Shown in pieces: positions 1 through 7,497 of a stretch of 23,845 nt of DNA; within the stretch, counting starts at the first letter, position 1, and each line of letters begins with the position of its first letter. Under the pieces are notes generated by a model. That model was given only the letters and a program-made list of their open reading frames with translations, had not been told where the DNA came from and did not search any database. The translations under genes were made by a program, and so were the position numbers. This stretch comes from Bacillota bacterium (GTDB lineage: Bacteria > Bacillota > Clostridia > Tissierellales > Peptoniphilaceae): the NCBI GenBank assembly GCA_023443025.1, contig JAEZWM010000029.1, forward strand, positions 1 through 23,845. The letters run 5' to 3'.

Positions 1-1112
1 TATCTATTATAAATATCTTTATATATTTTTATATACTCATCTGAAATTGTATCCCAATTAAACCTCTTAGCACCTTCGATTGCATTTTTAGATATGTTTT
101 CATAATCATGTAAAATATCCATTATCCTTTTAGCAATCTCGTTAGGATTATTGTACACGACATGATATCCGACTTCACCTTCTGCAAAGTTACCGTCAAA
201 ACCTTGTTCCTTGGTATAAATTACAGGAAGTCCCTGGCTCATAGCTTCAACATATACCAGTCCAAAGGTTTCGTGCTTAGATGGCATTACAAAAATATCG
301 GATTTTCTTAACTCATCTAGAACACCGTACTTATCAAGCTTACCTTTATAAATTATATAATCCCTCTTAGGTATTATTTTTTTAAATAGATTATTTTCAA
401 GTCTGCCAACAAGAGTAAGTGTTATGCTCTGCCCTTTAGATATAAGAATATCACAGGCCTTTATCGTAGTGAAAATATTTTTGTTAAAATCATCCACTCT
501 TCCAACATAAACAAGATTAATCGTATTTTTCGGAAGTTTTTTCTGATGGTTTAAATTGCTTAAATAATAATCATCAATGCCGTTTGGAAGTACGATAGAT
601 TTTTCTAACATGGCATCAACATCGTTCTTACTTACGTATTTTTTAAGCACTAAATCCCTGTAACGAGGTGATATAAACACTACCTTTTCAGCCTCATTCA
701 TAAGTTTCCTAGCTTGGAATATGAGATATGGCTTATATTTTAGAAAAGTAAATACATCCGTGTTTCTAACAGCTACAATATAAGGAAGGCCAAACTCGTG
801 TTTTAATCGATTTGAAATAAACCCATTTGACATAAGGGAATGAGCATGGGTCATGAAATAATCTTTTGGGTTGATTTTTGTTAGCAAATCCTTATATACT
901 TTATTATGCTTGATAGAGTAAACAAATCTATCCATAGGATTATAGGCTTGTGAAATAATTACATTTGATCTGACTGGAGGAAGGACTGTGGATTTGGCAC
1001 AGAAATAAAAAGTATCATAATCCATCCCTTTTCTACCAAGTTCGTCGAAGAGATTTTGATATAGCACTGTGCCCATATAGTAAGAGCAAACTTGTAATAT
1101 TTTTTTGTCCAT
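1..1112 (-). CDS. Glycosyltransferase, GT-B fold, family 4-like (3' edge at window end)
   Basis: The reverse strand is open for 370 codons from an ATG at 1112 to the window edge, where the next codon begins TA and may be the stop. A ribosome site, GAGGGTGAG, lies just upstream, so this is a full-length gene. The protein begins MDKKILQVCSYYMG and reads as a GT-B glycosyltransferase. The C-terminal half has VYVGRVDDFNKN at the start of the nucleotide-sugar domain, then DIFVMPSKHETFGLVYVEA, which holds the EX7E-type motif of retaining family-4 enzymes. It probably moves a sugar from an NDP-sugar onto a cell-surface polysaccharide or lipid carrier at the inner face of the membrane. I see no membrane segment. 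The sugar and acceptor cannot be read from the sequence. It has its own promoter and faces away from the molybdenum operon. Confidence 0.88.
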   Translation of the reverse strand, partial: MDKKILQVCSYYMGTVLYQNLFDELGRKGMDYDTFYFCAKSTVLPPVRSNVIISQAYNPMDRFVYSIKHNKVYKDLLTKINPKDYFMTHAHSLMSNGFISNRLKHEFGLPYIVAVRNTDVFTFLKYKPYLIFQARKLMNEAEKVVFISPRYRDLVLKKYVSKNDVDAMLEKSIVLPNGIDDYYLSNLNHQKKLPKNTINLVYVGRVDDFNKNIFTTIKACDILISKGQSITLTLVGRLENNLFKKIIPKRDYIIYKGKLDKYGVLDELRKSDIFVMPSKHETFGLVYVEAMSQGLPVIYTKEQGFDGNFAEGEVGYHVVYNNPNEIAKRIMDILHDYENISKNAIEGAKRFNWDTISDEYIKIYKDIYNR

Positions 1113-1158
1113 ATCAAACTCACCCTCTTTTTTAAATAATAAAAATTAATCACCCTCA

Positions 1159-1187
1159 ATTATATAATACTTGCAATTATTAGACAA
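1159..1187 (-). promoter_or_regulatory. Promoter of the leftmost glycosyltransferase
   Basis: On the minus strand TTGTCT (1187-1182) is followed after 17 bases by TATAAT (1164-1159). This is a good sigma-A-type match, and the leader to the ATG at 1112 is about 40 bases. Seen by eye, not tested. Confidence 0.6.
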
Positions 1188-1243
1188 TATATAAAAGAAT
1201 TAGTTTTATTAATTTATATGGATAACTAAATATTCCTAAAATC

Positions 1244-1272
1244 TTGACTACTTTAGTAAATTAGGGTATTAT
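1244..1272 (+). promoter_or_regulatory. Promoter of the molybdenum cofactor/transport operon
   Basis: TTGACT (1244-1249), a 17-base spacer and TATTAT (1267-1272) give a strong sigma-A-type promoter about 48 bases before the first gene. A short inverted repeat, ATTCT (1271-1275) and AGAAT (1282-1286), overlaps the -10 and the likely start of transcription and could be an operator, but it is too short to be sure. The leader of about 40 bases is too short for a molybdenum-cofactor riboswitch. Confidence 0.7.
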
Positions 1273-1319
1273 TCTATTTAGAGAATAATGAATTTAAATG
1301 ATATATAAGTGAGGAAAAT

Positions 1320-2345
1320 ATGAAATTAATCAATACAAATGATGCTGTTGGACATATCCTATGCCATGATATAACGGAAATAGTAAGAGGAGAGGTCAAG
1401 CATGCCAGATTTAGAAAAGGCCATGTTGTAACCGAAGCTGATATACCCGTACTTCTCAAGCTTGGAAAAGATAATTTATATATTTGGGAAGTTCAAGATG
1501 GTATGATACACGAGGATGAAGCAGTTCAATACTTAAAAAAAATGTGTTTCAACGAACATATGAGAGCAAGTGAAAGTAAAGAAGGTAAAATTGACATATA
1601 TGCTGAAATTGATGGCCTACTAAAAGTAGATATAGAAAGGCTTTTTTTAGTTAACTCATCGGATGAAATGATGATTGCCACAAGACATAATAATATGCCG
1701 GTAAAAGCGGGAGATAAATTACTAGGCACTCGCATTATACCTCTAGTTATAGAAGAATCTAAAATGATCGAAGTACTTGAAAAGGTTTCCGAAAAGCCAA
1801 TATTAAAACTACTACCATATAAAAATTTAAAAGCAGGAGTAGTAACAACAGGAAATGAAGTATTTCATAAAAGAATAAAAGATACCTTTACCCCTGTTAT
1901 CATTGATAAACTCAAAGTTTATGGAATAGAGGTAACTCATCATGAAATCAGTGATGATAATAAGGATAATATAGCGAAAAAGATAGAGAAGTTAATCGAA
2001 GCAGGAGTGGATATGGTAGTATGCACAGGAGGAATGAGTGTAGATCCTGATGATAAAACACCTGCAGCAATTAAATCAGTAGCTCAAAATATCATTAGTT
2101 ATGGTGCACCGGTACTTCCCGGAGCAATGTTTATGTTGGCTTACACGGATAGAGGAATTCCAATTATGGGACTTCCGGGCTGCGTTATGTACTGTGCCAG
2201 AACGGTTTTCGATCTAGTACTTCCAAGGGTTGCAGCCGGAGACCCTGTAACAAAAGCTGAAATTTCAGCGCTTGGACATGGAGGACTATGTCTTGAATGT
2301 GAGAACTGCACTTTCCCCGAATGTTCATTTGGAAAGGGAGCGTAG
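1320..2345 (+). CDS. MoeA-like molybdopterin-binding protein with C-terminal cysteine motif
   Basis: This 341-residue protein opens the molybdenum operon. Residues about 170-305 form a MoCF/MogA-type molybdopterin-binding domain: TTGNE (176-180), CTGGMSVDPDD (235-245) and GLPGCVMYC (284-292). The N-terminal 60 residues (AVGHILCHDITEIV, then KGHVVTEADIPVLLKLGK) match a clostridial family of MoeA-like proteins of about 340 residues, shorter than true MoeA at about 400. The last 20 residues carry four cysteines (324, 327, 330, 335) in the order CLECENCTFPEC, which looks like a metal or cluster site. A role in handling molybdopterin or inserting molybdenum is likely from the family and the operon, but the exact reaction is not known to me. 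It starts at ATG 1320 behind GTGAGGAAA and abuts moaC with no gap. It could be the MoeA substitute, or a partner for selenium-dependent molybdenum hydroxylases. Confidence 0.85.
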   Translation: MKLINTNDAVGHILCHDITEIVRGEVKHARFRKGHVVTEADIPVLLKLGKDNLYIWEVQDGMIHEDEAVQYLKKMCFNEHMRASESKEGKIDIYAEIDGLLKVDIERLFLVNSSDEMMIATRHNNMPVKAGDKLLGTRIIPLVIEESKMIEVLEKVSEKPILKLLPYKNLKAGVVTTGNEVFHKRIKDTFTPVIIDKLKVYGIEVTHHEISDDNKDNIAKKIEKLIEAGVDMVVCTGGMSVDPDDKTPAAIKSVAQNIISYGAPVLPGAMFMLAYTDRGIPIMGLPGCVMYCARTVFDLVLPRVAAGDPVTKAEISALGHGGLCLECENCTFPECSFGKGA

Positions 2346-2819
2346 ATGAATAAGAAATTAACTCATTTTGATGAAAGCGGTAATGCAAGAATGGTGGATG
2401 TATCAGAAAAATCGGACACCAAAAGAGTTGCGATTGCCACCGGAAAAATAAGCGTAAGTAACGATATCATAGAACACATTGCAAATAAAAGCATCGAAAA
2501 AGGTGATGTACTTGGAGTTGCAACAGTTGCCGGAATAATGGCAGCTAAAAACACGAGCACGACTATACCCATGTGCCATCCGCTTATGATAACAGGGGTG
2601 GATGTTACCTTTAAAATAGATGATGCCGGTTTTATAGAAACGAGAGTAGAGGTTAAAACCACAGGTCAAACCGGGGTTGAAATGGAAGCACTTCATGCCT
2701 GTTCCGTTGCCCTTCTCACTATTTACGATATGTGTAAGGCAATCGACAAATCCATGGTAATATCTGATATAAGACTCGAACATAAATCAGGTGGGAAGTC
2801 CGGAGACTACAATAGATAG
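2346..2819 (+). CDS. moaC: Cyclic pyranopterin monophosphate synthase MoaC
   Basis: MoaC converts the MoaA product 3',8-cH2GTP to cyclic pyranopterin monophosphate, the first stable intermediate of molybdopterin synthesis, in the cytoplasm. The 157-residue length is normal. The family landmarks are all present: MCHPL (76-80), TGQTGVEMEALHACSVALL (106-124), and YDMCKA, which places Asp128 and Lys131 at the positions known to be catalytic in the E. coli enzyme. The C-terminus has the usual KSGGKSG loop. The start ATG follows the upstream stop codon directly, so translation is probably coupled. The next gene is moaA, the enzyme that supplies its substrate. Confidence 0.97.
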   Translation: MNKKLTHFDESGNARMVDVSEKSDTKRVAIATGKISVSNDIIEHIANKSIEKGDVLGVATVAGIMAAKNTSTTIPMCHPLMITGVDVTFKIDDAGFIETRVEVKTTGQTGVEMEALHACSVALLTIYDMCKAIDKSMVISDIRLEHKSGGKSGDYNR

Positions 2820-2830
2820 ATGGTGATTTA

Positions 2831-3802
2831 ATGAGAGATAAACACAATAGAAATATTGATTACGTCAGAATATCTCTAACCGATAGATGCAATCTTAGAT
2901 GCGTATACTGTATGCCAGAGGATGGGATAGAGCTCGTAGAGCATGACGATGTTTTAAGATATGAACAAATCTTAAAACTTTGTTCTGCCTTTATTGAAAA
3001 TGGCATAACAAGATTTAAACTCACCGGTGGAGAACCACTTGTGAGGCGAGGCATAATAGACTTTATAAGAGATTTAAAAGCACTTAGTGGCACAGAGGAA
3101 GTAACGATTACGACCAATGGAGTACTGCTGGAAAGCATGGGAGCGGATCTGGTTGAAGCCGGAATAGATAGAATAAATGTTAGTCTTGACACCTTGGATA
3201 GGCAGGCTTATAAAGAGTTAACAAGATTTGACAAACTGGATACGGTGCTTAGAGGAATAGATGCAGTGCTTGAAACAGGATTCAAAAATTTAAAAATCAA
3301 CTCTGTCCCCATTCAGCCAATCGTCAAAGAAGATATTTTAAAACTCGTTGAGTTTGCAAAGGAAAAACCAATATCAGTTAGATTTATCGAACTCATGCCG
3401 ATAGGAGAGGGAAGTGAATATACAGGGTCTTCATCTGAAGAGATAATTAAGATTATAGAATCAGAATATGGAAAAGCTAAGGTATACACCGGAAAACTTG
3501 GTAACGGGCCGGCTGAATACATTAAAATAGATAACTTTACCGGGTATATTGGTTTTATAGAAGCGATGAGTTCAAAATTTTGTCACAAATGTAATAGGAT
3601 AAGACTAAGTTCCACAGGTTTTTTAAAACTCTGTCTACATTATGACTACGGAGTTGACATAAAAGAATATATTGATAAACTGTCAGTCGAGGAACTATCT
3701 AAAAAGTTAAATGAAATAATCTATAATAAACCAAAGGCTCATAAACTTGGTCTTGAAGTTGAGCATATGGAATTAAAAAACATGAATCAAATTGGAGGAT
3801 AA
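2831..3802 (+). CDS. moaA: GTP 3',8-cyclase MoaA
   Basis: MoaA is the radical SAM enzyme that rearranges GTP to 3',8-cH2GTP in the first step of molybdopterin synthesis. The 323-residue protein has the N-terminal cluster motif CNLRCVYC (Cys20, 24, 27), the SAM-binding TGGEPL (65-70) and the second, GTP-binding cluster site in CHKCNRIRLSSTGFLKLC (Cys251, 254, 268). It ends in Gly-Gly (322-323), the family's conserved tail that reaches into the active site. Translation starts at ATG 2831 after GGTGA, 11 bases behind moaC. A ribosome site for the next gene, GGAGG, is embedded in its last codons. Both clusters are oxygen-sensitive, which fits an anaerobe. Confidence 0.97.
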   Translation: MRDKHNRNIDYVRISLTDRCNLRCVYCMPEDGIELVEHDDVLRYEQILKLCSAFIENGITRFKLTGGEPLVRRGIIDFIRDLKALSGTEEVTITTNGVLLESMGADLVEAGIDRINVSLDTLDRQAYKELTRFDKLDTVLRGIDAVLETGFKNLKINSVPIQPIVKEDILKLVEFAKEKPISVRFIELMPIGEGSEYTGSSSEEIIKIIESEYGKAKVYTGKLGNGPAEYIKIDNFTGYIGFIEAMSSKFCHKCNRIRLSSTGFLKLCLHYDYGVDIKEYIDKLSVEELSKKLNEIIYNKPKAHKLGLEVEHMELKNMNQIGG

Positions 3803-3803
3803 C

Positions 3804-4730
3804 ATGGGAATTATCAGAGCTGTTTGCATTAGCGATATTAAAGGAATCCCAAAAACAGATATTAAATCAGCTAAATTAATAGAAGAACATGGAGTTGACA
3901 AAGACTCACATGCCGGAGCTTGGCATAGGCAGGTAAGCCTTCTTTCATACGATTCAGTTAGAAGATTTGAATCAAGAGCTGATTTTGACATAGAAAATGG
4001 AGCCTTCGGTGAGAATATACTCGTAGAGGGTATAGATCTTTCAAAATTACCGGTAGGTACAATTTTAAAATCCGGAGATGTGGAGCTTGAAGTTACCCAA
4101 ATAGGGAAGGAATGTCATCATGGATGCGAGATAAGAACCAGAGTTGGTGACTGCATCATGCCAAGAGAAGGAATCTTTGCAAAAGTAGTTCGTGGGGGAA
4201 CAATTTCTTCAGGTGATGAGATTGAAGTCAAATCATATCCCAAGTACACTTTCGCAGTTTTAACTGTCAGTGATAGTGGGTCAAAAGGGGAGAGACAAGA
4301 CAAAAGCGGACCTATAATTGAGGAGAGATTTACAAATCATGGTTATGAACTCCTGTACATGGACATCGTTGCAGACGACAGAAGTGAGATTTCAAAAAAA
4401 CTTATAGAATATTCGGATAAGGGTGTTAATCTGGTCCTTACCACAGGTGGAACGGGTTTTTCACCTAGGGACATCACTCCGGAAGCAACTCTGGACATAA
4501 TAGAAAGAGAAGTTCCGGGTATACCGGAGGCAATGAGATATGAAAGTTCCAAGATCACCGATAGAGCAATGCTCTCACGAGCAGTTGCAGGAATTAGGAA
4601 AAACACACTGATTATAAATCTCCCCGGCAGTCCAAAAGCTGTCGACGAGAATATAAGCGTGTTTTTAAATACATTGGATCACGCACTTGAAATTCTAACA
4701 GGACGTGGTTCTGAATGTGCAAGAAAATAA
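3804..4730 (+). CDS. MOSC domain-MogA/MoaB fusion protein
   Basis: Two molybdenum-cofactor domains are joined in one 308-residue chain. Residues about 1-145 are a MOSC domain: HAGAWHRQVSLLS (36-48), GAFGENI (66-72) and KECHHGC (102-108), with Cys104, 108 and 117. Residues about 148-308 are a MogA/MoaB adenylyltransferase-type domain: TVSDSGSKGERQDKSG, TTGGTG (213-218) and NLPGSPKA (272-279). MogA activates molybdopterin with AMP before molybdenum insertion. MOSC domains handle sulfur or bind the cofactor in other proteins, so the fusion may hand the cofactor between steps. I chose ATG 3804 because GGAGG at 3794-3798 is well spaced for it. An in-frame TTG at 3792 would overlap moaA and has no such site. 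It sits one base after moaA. This fusion is known in clostridia. Confidence 0.92.
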   Translation: MGIIRAVCISDIKGIPKTDIKSAKLIEEHGVDKDSHAGAWHRQVSLLSYDSVRRFESRADFDIENGAFGENILVEGIDLSKLPVGTILKSGDVELEVTQIGKECHHGCEIRTRVGDCIMPREGIFAKVVRGGTISSGDEIEVKSYPKYTFAVLTVSDSGSKGERQDKSGPIIEERFTNHGYELLYMDIVADDRSEISKKLIEYSDKGVNLVLTTGGTGFSPRDITPEATLDIIEREVPGIPEAMRYESSKITDRAMLSRAVAGIRKNTLIINLPGSPKAVDENISVFLNTLDHALEILTGRGSECARK

Positions 4731-4743
4731 AGGAGGAAAGAAA

Positions 4744-5598
4744 GTGAAAAAGTTGATTATTGCAATGCTTCTAGCGTTTTCATTAGTGCTTGTAGGTTGT
4801 AACCAAGCTGGTAATGAGACGAAAGAACCAGAGCAAAAGGTTGAAGAAAAAGCAGAAGATGCTAAAGAAAAAGTTGAAGAAAAAGCTGAAGACGTAAAAG
4901 AAGAGGTTACAGGTGATCCTGTAGAACTTACTGTTTCAGCAGCAGCTTCTCTTACGGATGCTATGGAAGAATTAAAAGGTATTTACCAAGAAAAACATAA
5001 AAATGTTACACTTACATTCAACTTCGGTGCATCAGGAACTCTTCAAAACCAAATTCAAGAAGGTGCAAAAGTAGATGTATTCGTATCAGCAGCTCAAAAG
5101 CAAATGAACGAATTAATTGAAAAAGAAATGGTTGATAAAGCTGACGCAGCTGATTTATTGGTGAATGAGGTAGTTCTAATTACTACATCAAAAAGAGATG
5201 ATTTAAATATCGAAAAGGTTGAAGATCTGGTTAATGAAGAAGTAAAAACAATTGCTCTTGGAGAGCCGGGAGGAGTACCGGTTGGACAATACTCTGAAGA
5301 GATACTTACCCATTTAGGAATTCTGGACCAAGTTAAACAAAAAGTTTCTTACGGATCAGACGTTAGACAAGTGCTTAGCTGGGTTGCTTCAGGAGAAGCA
5401 GATGCCGGTTTAGTTTACAGAACTGATGCAATGATCGAAGGAGACAATGTAAAAATCGTTACAGCAGCTCCGGAAGGTTCACATAAGCCTGTAATCTATC
5501 CTGTTTCAGTTCTAAAAGGATCAGAAAACAGAGAAGCTTCACTAGAGTTTATCGAATTCTTAAAGAGTGATGAAGGAATAGCTGTATTTGAAAAGTAA
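4744..5598 (+). CDS. modA: Molybdate-binding lipoprotein ModA
   Basis: ModA is the extracytoplasmic molybdate receptor of the ModABC importer. The 284-residue product starts at GTG 4744, seven bases after a perfect AGGAGG (4731-4736). An upstream in-frame GTG at 4705 lies inside the previous gene. A signal peptide with lipobox LVGC puts the lipid-modified cysteine at residue 19. A very charged linker follows (about 27-57), containing an exact 11-residue period (KVEEKAEDAKE, KVEEKAEDVKE). The binding domain then begins with VSAAASLTDAMEELK and continues with FNFGASGTLQNQI, PGGVPVGQYSEEIL and ADAGLVYRTDA, all typical of ModA. The linker probably spaces the receptor from the membrane or wall. 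It lies between the cofactor genes and modB. Confidence 0.95.
   Translation: MKKLIIAMLLAFSLVLVGCNQAGNETKEPEQKVEEKAEDAKEKVEEKAEDVKEEVTGDPVELTVSAAASLTDAMEELKGIYQEKHKNVTLTFNFGASGTLQNQIQEGAKVDVFVSAAQKQMNELIEKEMVDKADAADLLVNEVVLITTSKRDDLNIEKVEDLVNEEVKTIALGEPGGVPVGQYSEEILTHLGILDQVKQKVSYGSDVRQVLSWVASGEADAGLVYRTDAMIEGDNVKIVTAAPEGSHKPVIYPVSVLKGSENREASLEFIEFLKSDEGIAVFEK
4837..4902 (+). repeat. 33-bp tandem repeat in the modA linker
   Basis: Two 33-bp units in frame encode KVEEKAEDAKE and KVEEKAEDVKE (residues 32-42 and 43-53), differing in one residue and a few silent bases. The 11-residue period and the alternating Lys/Glu suggest a long amphipathic helix. Confidence 0.85.
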
Positions 5599-5627
5599 GG
5601 TTTTAAAAAGGCTCAATAGGTTAGATT

Positions 5628-6308
5628 ATGGAATGGTCTCCGTTTTTTATTTCAATGAGAACAGCGGGCATAGCTACAGTTCTTACTTTCTTTTTAGGAA
5701 TCTATGCCGCACGTTATGTAATGAAAACTAGAAAACTTAAGGGGATTATCGATGGGATATTCACACTACCGATGGTGTTACCACCAACGGTAGTGGGATT
5801 TTTCCTGCTTATAGTTTTCGGAAATTATGGAATTTTTGGTTCTATTTTGAAAAGATTAAATTTTGATATAGTGTTTACTTGGTACGCAACTGTTATATCT
5901 GCAACCATAGTCTCTTTTCCGCTTATGTATAGAACAACACTTGGAGCATTTGAGCAGGTTGATCAAGAACTTATATATGCAGCAAGGACACTAGGAATAA
6001 GTGAAAGAAGGATTTTTTGGCAGATTATGGTTCCTGTCTCCAGACCGGGAATTATTGCCGGAGTAATACTATCATTTGCAAGGGCACTTGGAGAATTTGG
6101 TGCAACTATAATGATCGCCGGTAACATACCGGGAAGAACTCAAACCATGTCTACAGCCATTTATACAGCTGTACAAGGCGGAAAGAGAGATCTCGCGTTT
6201 AGATGGGCGCTCATCATAGTGGGAATAAGTTTAATTATGATGGTTCTCCTCAATGCATGGTCTAACTTCTATGTTAAGAGCGAGAGATTTGGCGGGAGTG
6301 GAAAATGA
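5628..6308 (+). CDS. modB: Molybdate ABC transporter permease ModB
   Basis: ModB is the membrane channel of the molybdate importer. The 226-residue protein is of normal length and has about five to six hydrophobic segments. The cytoplasmic EAA loop that couples to the ATPase is clear at about residues 115-140 (ELIYAARTLGISERRIFWQI, followed by MVPVSRPG). LPMVLPPTVVGFFLL (47-61) and ARALGEFGATIMIAG are typical of ModB/CysT-type permeases. The start ATG 5628 has only a weak ribosome site (AGG at 5618-5620) and lies 29 bases after modA. The end overlaps modC by four bases (ATGA), a sign of coupled translation of the two interacting subunits. Confidence 0.95.
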   Translation: MEWSPFFISMRTAGIATVLTFFLGIYAARYVMKTRKLKGIIDGIFTLPMVLPPTVVGFFLLIVFGNYGIFGSILKRLNFDIVFTWYATVISATIVSFPLMYRTTLGAFEQVDQELIYAARTLGISERRIFWQIMVPVSRPGIIAGVILSFARALGEFGATIMIAGNIPGRTQTMSTAIYTAVQGGKRDLAFRWALIIVGISLIMMVLLNAWSNFYVKSERFGGSGK

Positions 6309-7336
6309 CATTAAGAGTAAAAGTTGATAAAACCATTGGAAGTTTTAATTTAAATCTAGATTTTGAATCTAATAAAAAGACGATTGCAATCCTTGGAGCT
6401 TCAGGAAGTGGGAAGAGTATGACACTTAAATGTATATCAGGACTACTCAGGCCGGAAAGCGGGTACATTTCGGTTGGAGATACCGTATACTTTGATTCTG
6501 AAAAAGGTGTAGATTTACCTACGAGGATGAGAAAAGCTGGATATATGTTTCAATCCTATGCACTATTTCCACATATGACAGCGATAGATAATATAATGTT
6601 TCCAATGAGTGGTAGCAGGGATGAAAAAGAGAAAAAAGCAAAAGAATTATTAAACTCATTCTATATAGGTAACCTAGCTAAAAGATACCCATCACAGTTA
6701 TCGGGTGGTCAAAAACAAAGGGTAGCAATGGCAAGGATACTTGCAACTGATCCGAAGATTATCTTATTAGACGAACCTTTTTCTGCGCTTGATGGTATGT
6801 TAAGATGGAAAATGGAAGAAGAAATTATTGGAATGATTAGAGAATACGACATTCCTACAATTCTTGTTTCACATGACAGAAACGAAGTTTATAGGATATG
6901 CGATGAAGTTGTAGTTTTAAATAATGGTCAAATGGAAGTCTTTTCAGATAAAAACAGTGTGTTCCTCAATCCAAAAACAGTAGCGAACTCGGTCTTGGTT
7001 GGATTTGATAATCACAGTAAGGTCGAGGTTGAGAATGGTAGAGCATATGCTAGTGAGTTTGGAATGTATTTAGATGATTCTATTGATAAGGATATAACAT
7101 ATATTGGAGTAAAAGCATCGGATATTAAAATTAATACCAATGGAGAATATAAACCATTTATTGTAAAAAGGGTAATTCCGGAGGTTAAAGGTAATATAAT
7201 CATATTGAATCGTGATATTGAAGAAGAAAGATTTAGCGATATAAGAGTTGACATATCCGACAGAGAAGAAGTGCCGGAAGAGGGACAATACGTAGGACTG
7301 GATATTGATTTAAATAAAGCAGCACTTATAGAATAA
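6305..7336 (+). CDS. modC: Molybdate ABC transporter ATPase ModC
   Basis: ModC is the ATP-hydrolysing subunit of the molybdate importer. The nucleotide-binding domain shows Walker A GASGSGKS (31-38), the Q-loop at Gln83, signature LSGGQKQR (132-139), Walker B ILLDEP with Asp156-Glu157, and the switch His190. The 343-residue length leaves about 110 residues after the ATPase core. This part (ITYIGVKASDIKI onward) resembles the TOBE/molybdate-binding regulatory domain of ModC, though the match is weaker than in the core. The start overlaps modB by four bases. It is the last gene of the operon, and its stop codon runs into the terminator stem. Confidence 0.94.
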   Translation: MTLRVKVDKTIGSFNLNLDFESNKKTIAILGASGSGKSMTLKCISGLLRPESGYISVGDTVYFDSEKGVDLPTRMRKAGYMFQSYALFPHMTAIDNIMFPMSGSRDEKEKKAKELLNSFYIGNLAKRYPSQLSGGQKQRVAMARILATDPKIILLDEPFSALDGMLRWKMEEEIIGMIREYDIPTILVSHDRNEVYRICDEVVVLNNGQMEVFSDKNSVFLNPKTVANSVLVGFDNHSKVEVENGRAYASEFGMYLDDSIDKDITYIGVKASDIKINTNGEYKPFIVKRVIPEVKGNIIILNRDIEEERFSDIRVDISDREEVPEEGQYVGLDIDLNKAALIE

Positions 7337-7369
7337 ACCTATGCTATTTCTTATTGCATAGGTTTTTTT
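7336..7369 (+). terminator. Intrinsic terminator of the molybdenum operon
   Basis: A 9-bp stem, AACCTATGC (7336-7344) with GCATAGGTT (7356-7364), an 11-base loop and a run of T ending at 7369. It begins on the last base of the modC stop codon. Confidence 0.9.
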
Positions 7370-7411
7370 GTTAACAAATTTAAATATATAATATTGTTTT
7401 ACAAAAAACGA

Positions 7412-7439
7412 CCTTGATTTAAGAATACTATGTTATAAT
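7412..7439 (+). promoter_or_regulatory. Extended -10 promoter of the carboxypeptidase gene
   Basis: TGTTATAAT (7431-7439) is an extended -10 element. The nearest -35-like hexamer, TTGATT (7414-7419), is only 14 bases away, so the promoter probably relies on the TG extension. It lies about 60 bases before the start codon. Confidence 0.55.
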
Positions 7440-7497
7440 GTAAAGGTGATTGTAAATATAGTTTACATAAATGAACCAAATACTTACCGAGGGAAAA

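Noticed and set aside
1288..1308. A six-codon mini-frame (MNLNDI) in the leader of the Mo operon
   Set aside because: No ribosome site precedes it and nothing in the leader suggests attenuation. Likely chance in AT-rich DNA.
1244..1319. A molybdenum-cofactor riboswitch before the Mo operon
   Set aside because: The leader is about 40 bases and has no complex fold; a riboswitch of that class needs much more sequence.
2403..2783. A 126-codon minus-strand open frame inside moaC
   Set aside because: It lies opposite an unmistakable moaC, has no ribosome site and no recognisable domain.
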